Shown here: one piece after another, positions 6,786 to 7,835 of the stretch
How positions within the stretch are numbered: the stretch's first letter is position 1
How the letters are laid out: every line of letters starts with the position of its first letter
From: Comamonadaceae bacterium
GTDB taxonomy: Bacteria > Pseudomonadota > Gammaproteobacteria > Burkholderiales > Burkholderiaceae_C
Assembly: GCA_947374505.1 (NCBI GenBank)
Contig: CANCCE010000128.1
Location: 1 to 7,835, forward strand
DNA length: 7,835 nt
Direction: 5' to 3'
The notes under the pieces: model-generated
Database searches by the model: none
What the model saw: only the letters and a program-made list of their open reading frames with translations
What the model was told of the DNA's origin: nothing
Made by a program: the position numbers and the translations under genes

Positions 6786-6790
6786 TCCTT
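6786..6790 (-). promoter_or_regulatory. Ribosome binding site deciding the flavoprotein start
   Basis: On the minus strand AAGGA is followed by ATGGCCATG. The first ATG (6785) abuts the site with no spacer, whereas the second (6779) has a normal 6-base spacer. The second is therefore the preferred start, giving a protein beginning MNFADLS. A TTG at 6860 would also be in frame but overlaps the end of the OsmC gene. Confidence 0.7.
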
Positions 6791-6831
6791 TAGAAAGGGT
6801 TCGATCCCGAGTGGCAACATCCTGCACAGGC

Positions 6832-7404
6832 TCAGTCGGCCAGGCTGATGTCAAAAGCAATCGGATTACGCATGCTGTTGGCCACAGGCGAATAAAAATT
6901 AGCGTGACGCACGATCTCGTCGAGCACCTCGCGCGGTGCGTCGCCCTCGACCAGCACTTTCACGCGGATGGCTTGAAAGCCCATTTGCGCTGGCTCTTTG
7001 TCGAGCGCGCCGCCCGCACCCCACGCGGCTGAATTGCCAATGTCTCCCTCCATGAAGACTTCTAATCGGGAAAGCTTCACCTGCTTCCAGGTGGCCACGG
7101 CGGTGATGCCAACGGCCAAGCAGCCGCCCAAACCTGAGAGCACGATTTCTCCCGGTGCCGGCGCGGTGTCCTCGCCAAACAAATGCAGCGGTTCGTCCAC
7201 CACGACGGGGCTGTGTTGCCCCACTTGACTGAGCGAACGGTACTGCCCTTGCATGACGGTGTGAACTTTATTGGTGCCGCGTGACTGGGGGTTGTTGCGG
7301 CCTTTTTCGGCAAAAGCCAACAGGCCATCGCGGTCGATGGGCCGCAGATAAATGCCGGCGCTCTTGAGCGTTTGAACCGGGCAGAGGGTGGAAGTGTCGG
7401 ACAT
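6832..7404 (-). CDS. OsmC-family protein with a single conserved cysteine
   Basis: OsmC/Ohr-superfamily protein, 190 aa; characterised members are cytosolic, dimeric, two-cysteine thiol peroxidases reducing organic hydroperoxides. The family core is seen in PGEIVLSGLGGCLAVGITAVA (84-104), with Cys95 as the likely peroxidatic residue in the central helix. The C-terminal beta part includes HANFYSPVANSMRNP (167-181), where the second family Cys is replaced by Ser172. The only other Cys (C8) is in an N-terminal extension of about 45 residues that is longer than in standard OsmC. A one-cysteine protein may need an outside thiol as reductant or may have another role, such as binding persulfides or lipids. 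The ATG at 7404 has TAAGG 7 bases upstream; a TTG just before it is an unlikely alternative. Gaps are 68 bases from the sulfurtransferase gene and 52 to the flavoprotein gene. Confidence 0.88.
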   Translation of the reverse strand: MSDTSTLCPVQTLKSAGIYLRPIDRDGLLAFAEKGRNNPQSRGTNKVHTVMQGQYRSLSQVGQHSPVVVDEPLHLFGEDTAPAPGEIVLSGLGGCLAVGITAVATWKQVKLSRLEVFMEGDIGNSAAWGAGGALDKEPAQMGFQAIRVKVLVEGDAPREVLDEIVRHANFYSPVANSMRNPIAFDISLAD

Positions 7405-7472
7405 CAAAAAGCCTTAGGCAAAAAATATAAAGAAGGGATCTGCCTTGCAGCAGAGCAGTGAAACGTCAGCCC

Positions 7473-7835
7473 TCAGGCCGCCAGCCGCTGCGCCGTTGGC
7501 AAGCCGGTTTCGATCGGCAACGACGGGTCACGGGACCACTCGTTCCAAGACCCGAAATACATGCGCACGTCTTTGAAACCGGCTTGCTTGAGCGCCAGAA
7601 AAGTATTCGAAGCGCGGGCACCTTTGAAGCAATACAGAAAGACCGAATCGGATGGCAGGATGCCTGCGGTGGCGCATTCGGCCCGCACTTCGTCCGGTGA
7701 CTTGAACACGGGGCCCTGTGGCGAGGGCTTCATGAAGCGATACCACTCCAACCATTTGGCACCGGGCAACCGGCCTTTGCGCGGCGCAAAGTCTTTGCCA
7801 TAGGGGGATGAGCTGTCGCCAATCCATTCGTCCAC
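7473..7835 (-). CDS. Rhodanese-type sulfurtransferase, C-terminal catalytic domain (5' end cut by window edge)
   Basis: The last 120 residues of a thiosulfate or 3-mercaptopyruvate sulfurtransferase; the frame runs off the right edge and starts there on an internal codon. Numbered from the edge, it contains KGRLPGAKWLEW (20-31), typical of the start of the second domain in two-domain enzymes. It also has the active-site loop CFKGAR (69-74) with Cys69, the residue that carries a persulfide, then SNTFLALKQAGF and the closing GSWNEWSRDPSLPIE. The CxKGx loop is closer to thiosulfate-type (CRKGVT) than mercaptopyruvate-type (CGSGVT) loops, but this does not settle the donor. It is the first visible gene of the minus-strand unit, 68 bases before the OsmC gene. 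Whether an N-terminal inactive rhodanese domain exists cannot be seen. Domain call is firm; substrate open. Confidence 0.9.
   Translation of the reverse strand: MDEWIGDSSSPYGKDFAPRKGRLPGAKWLEWYRFMKPSPQGPVFKSPDEVRAECATAGILPSDSVFLYCFKGARASNTFLALKQAGFKDVRMYFGSWNEWSRDPSLPIETGLPTAQRLAA

Noticed and set aside
6780..6860. Longer flavoprotein starting at a TTG at 6860
   Set aside because: Overlaps the OsmC gene end, adds residues unlike the family and ignores the AAGGA placed correctly for the ATG at 6779.
7411..7419. GCC/GGC palindrome followed by five T on the minus strand, terminator-like
   Set aside because: The loop would be one base, which cannot form, and the sequence contains the OsmC ribosome site.
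7424..7454. TATATT box and a 5-bp inverted repeat (TCTGC/GCAGA) between the sulfurtransferase and OsmC genes
   Set aside because: No matching -35 box at proper spacing, a leader of only about 13 bases, and a stem too short to stand out from chance.

Overview
The window looks like chromosomal DNA of a betaproteobacterium, most likely Burkholderiales and perhaps Comamonadaceae-like. This rests on the G+C-rich coding style, the protein wording and the cynABDS-type arrangement; no rRNA or marker gene fixes the taxon. It is gene-dense: no stretch over about 70 bases lacks a gene, and I see no tRNA, CRISPR or mobile element.

Left half, plus strand (1-3587): a cyanate uptake and degradation operon. 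In order it holds a Tat-exported NrtA/CmpA-type periplasmic binding protein (cynA, cut by the left edge), an inner-membrane permease (cynB), an ATPase overlapping the permease by 11 bases (cynD), and cyanase (cynS) with its catalytic Arg, Glu and Ser intact. The transporter brings in cyanate, and cyanase reacts it with bicarbonate to give ammonia and CO2. Naming the transporter 'cyanate' rather than nitrate, nitrite or bicarbonate rests mainly on the adjacent cyanase.

Right half, minus strand (7835 down to 3623): a tightly packed set running towards cynS. In transcription order it holds a rhodanese-type sulfurtransferase (cut by the right edge), an OsmC-family protein with only one of the two usual cysteines, an acyl-CoA-dehydrogenase-fold flavoprotein lacking the usual catalytic Glu, a rubredoxin fused to its NAD(P)H:FAD reductase (start overlaps the previous stop as ATGA), and a zeta-class GST/maleylacetoacetate isomerase-like protein with a substituted catalytic Ser-Ser-Cys motif. 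Three of the five differ at the residues that define the textbook reaction. I infer a dedicated redox or monooxygenase system acting on a sulfur- or thiol-linked substrate; the substrate is unknown.

The two units converge at about 3588-3625, where a 9-bp hairpin lies between or over the stop codons. Sampled lines show a G+C step there: roughly 50-58% on the cyn side and 65-77% on the other side, which suggests different histories. The most interesting item is the flavoprotein plus fused rubredoxin/reductase pair within the rhodanese-OsmC-GST set.
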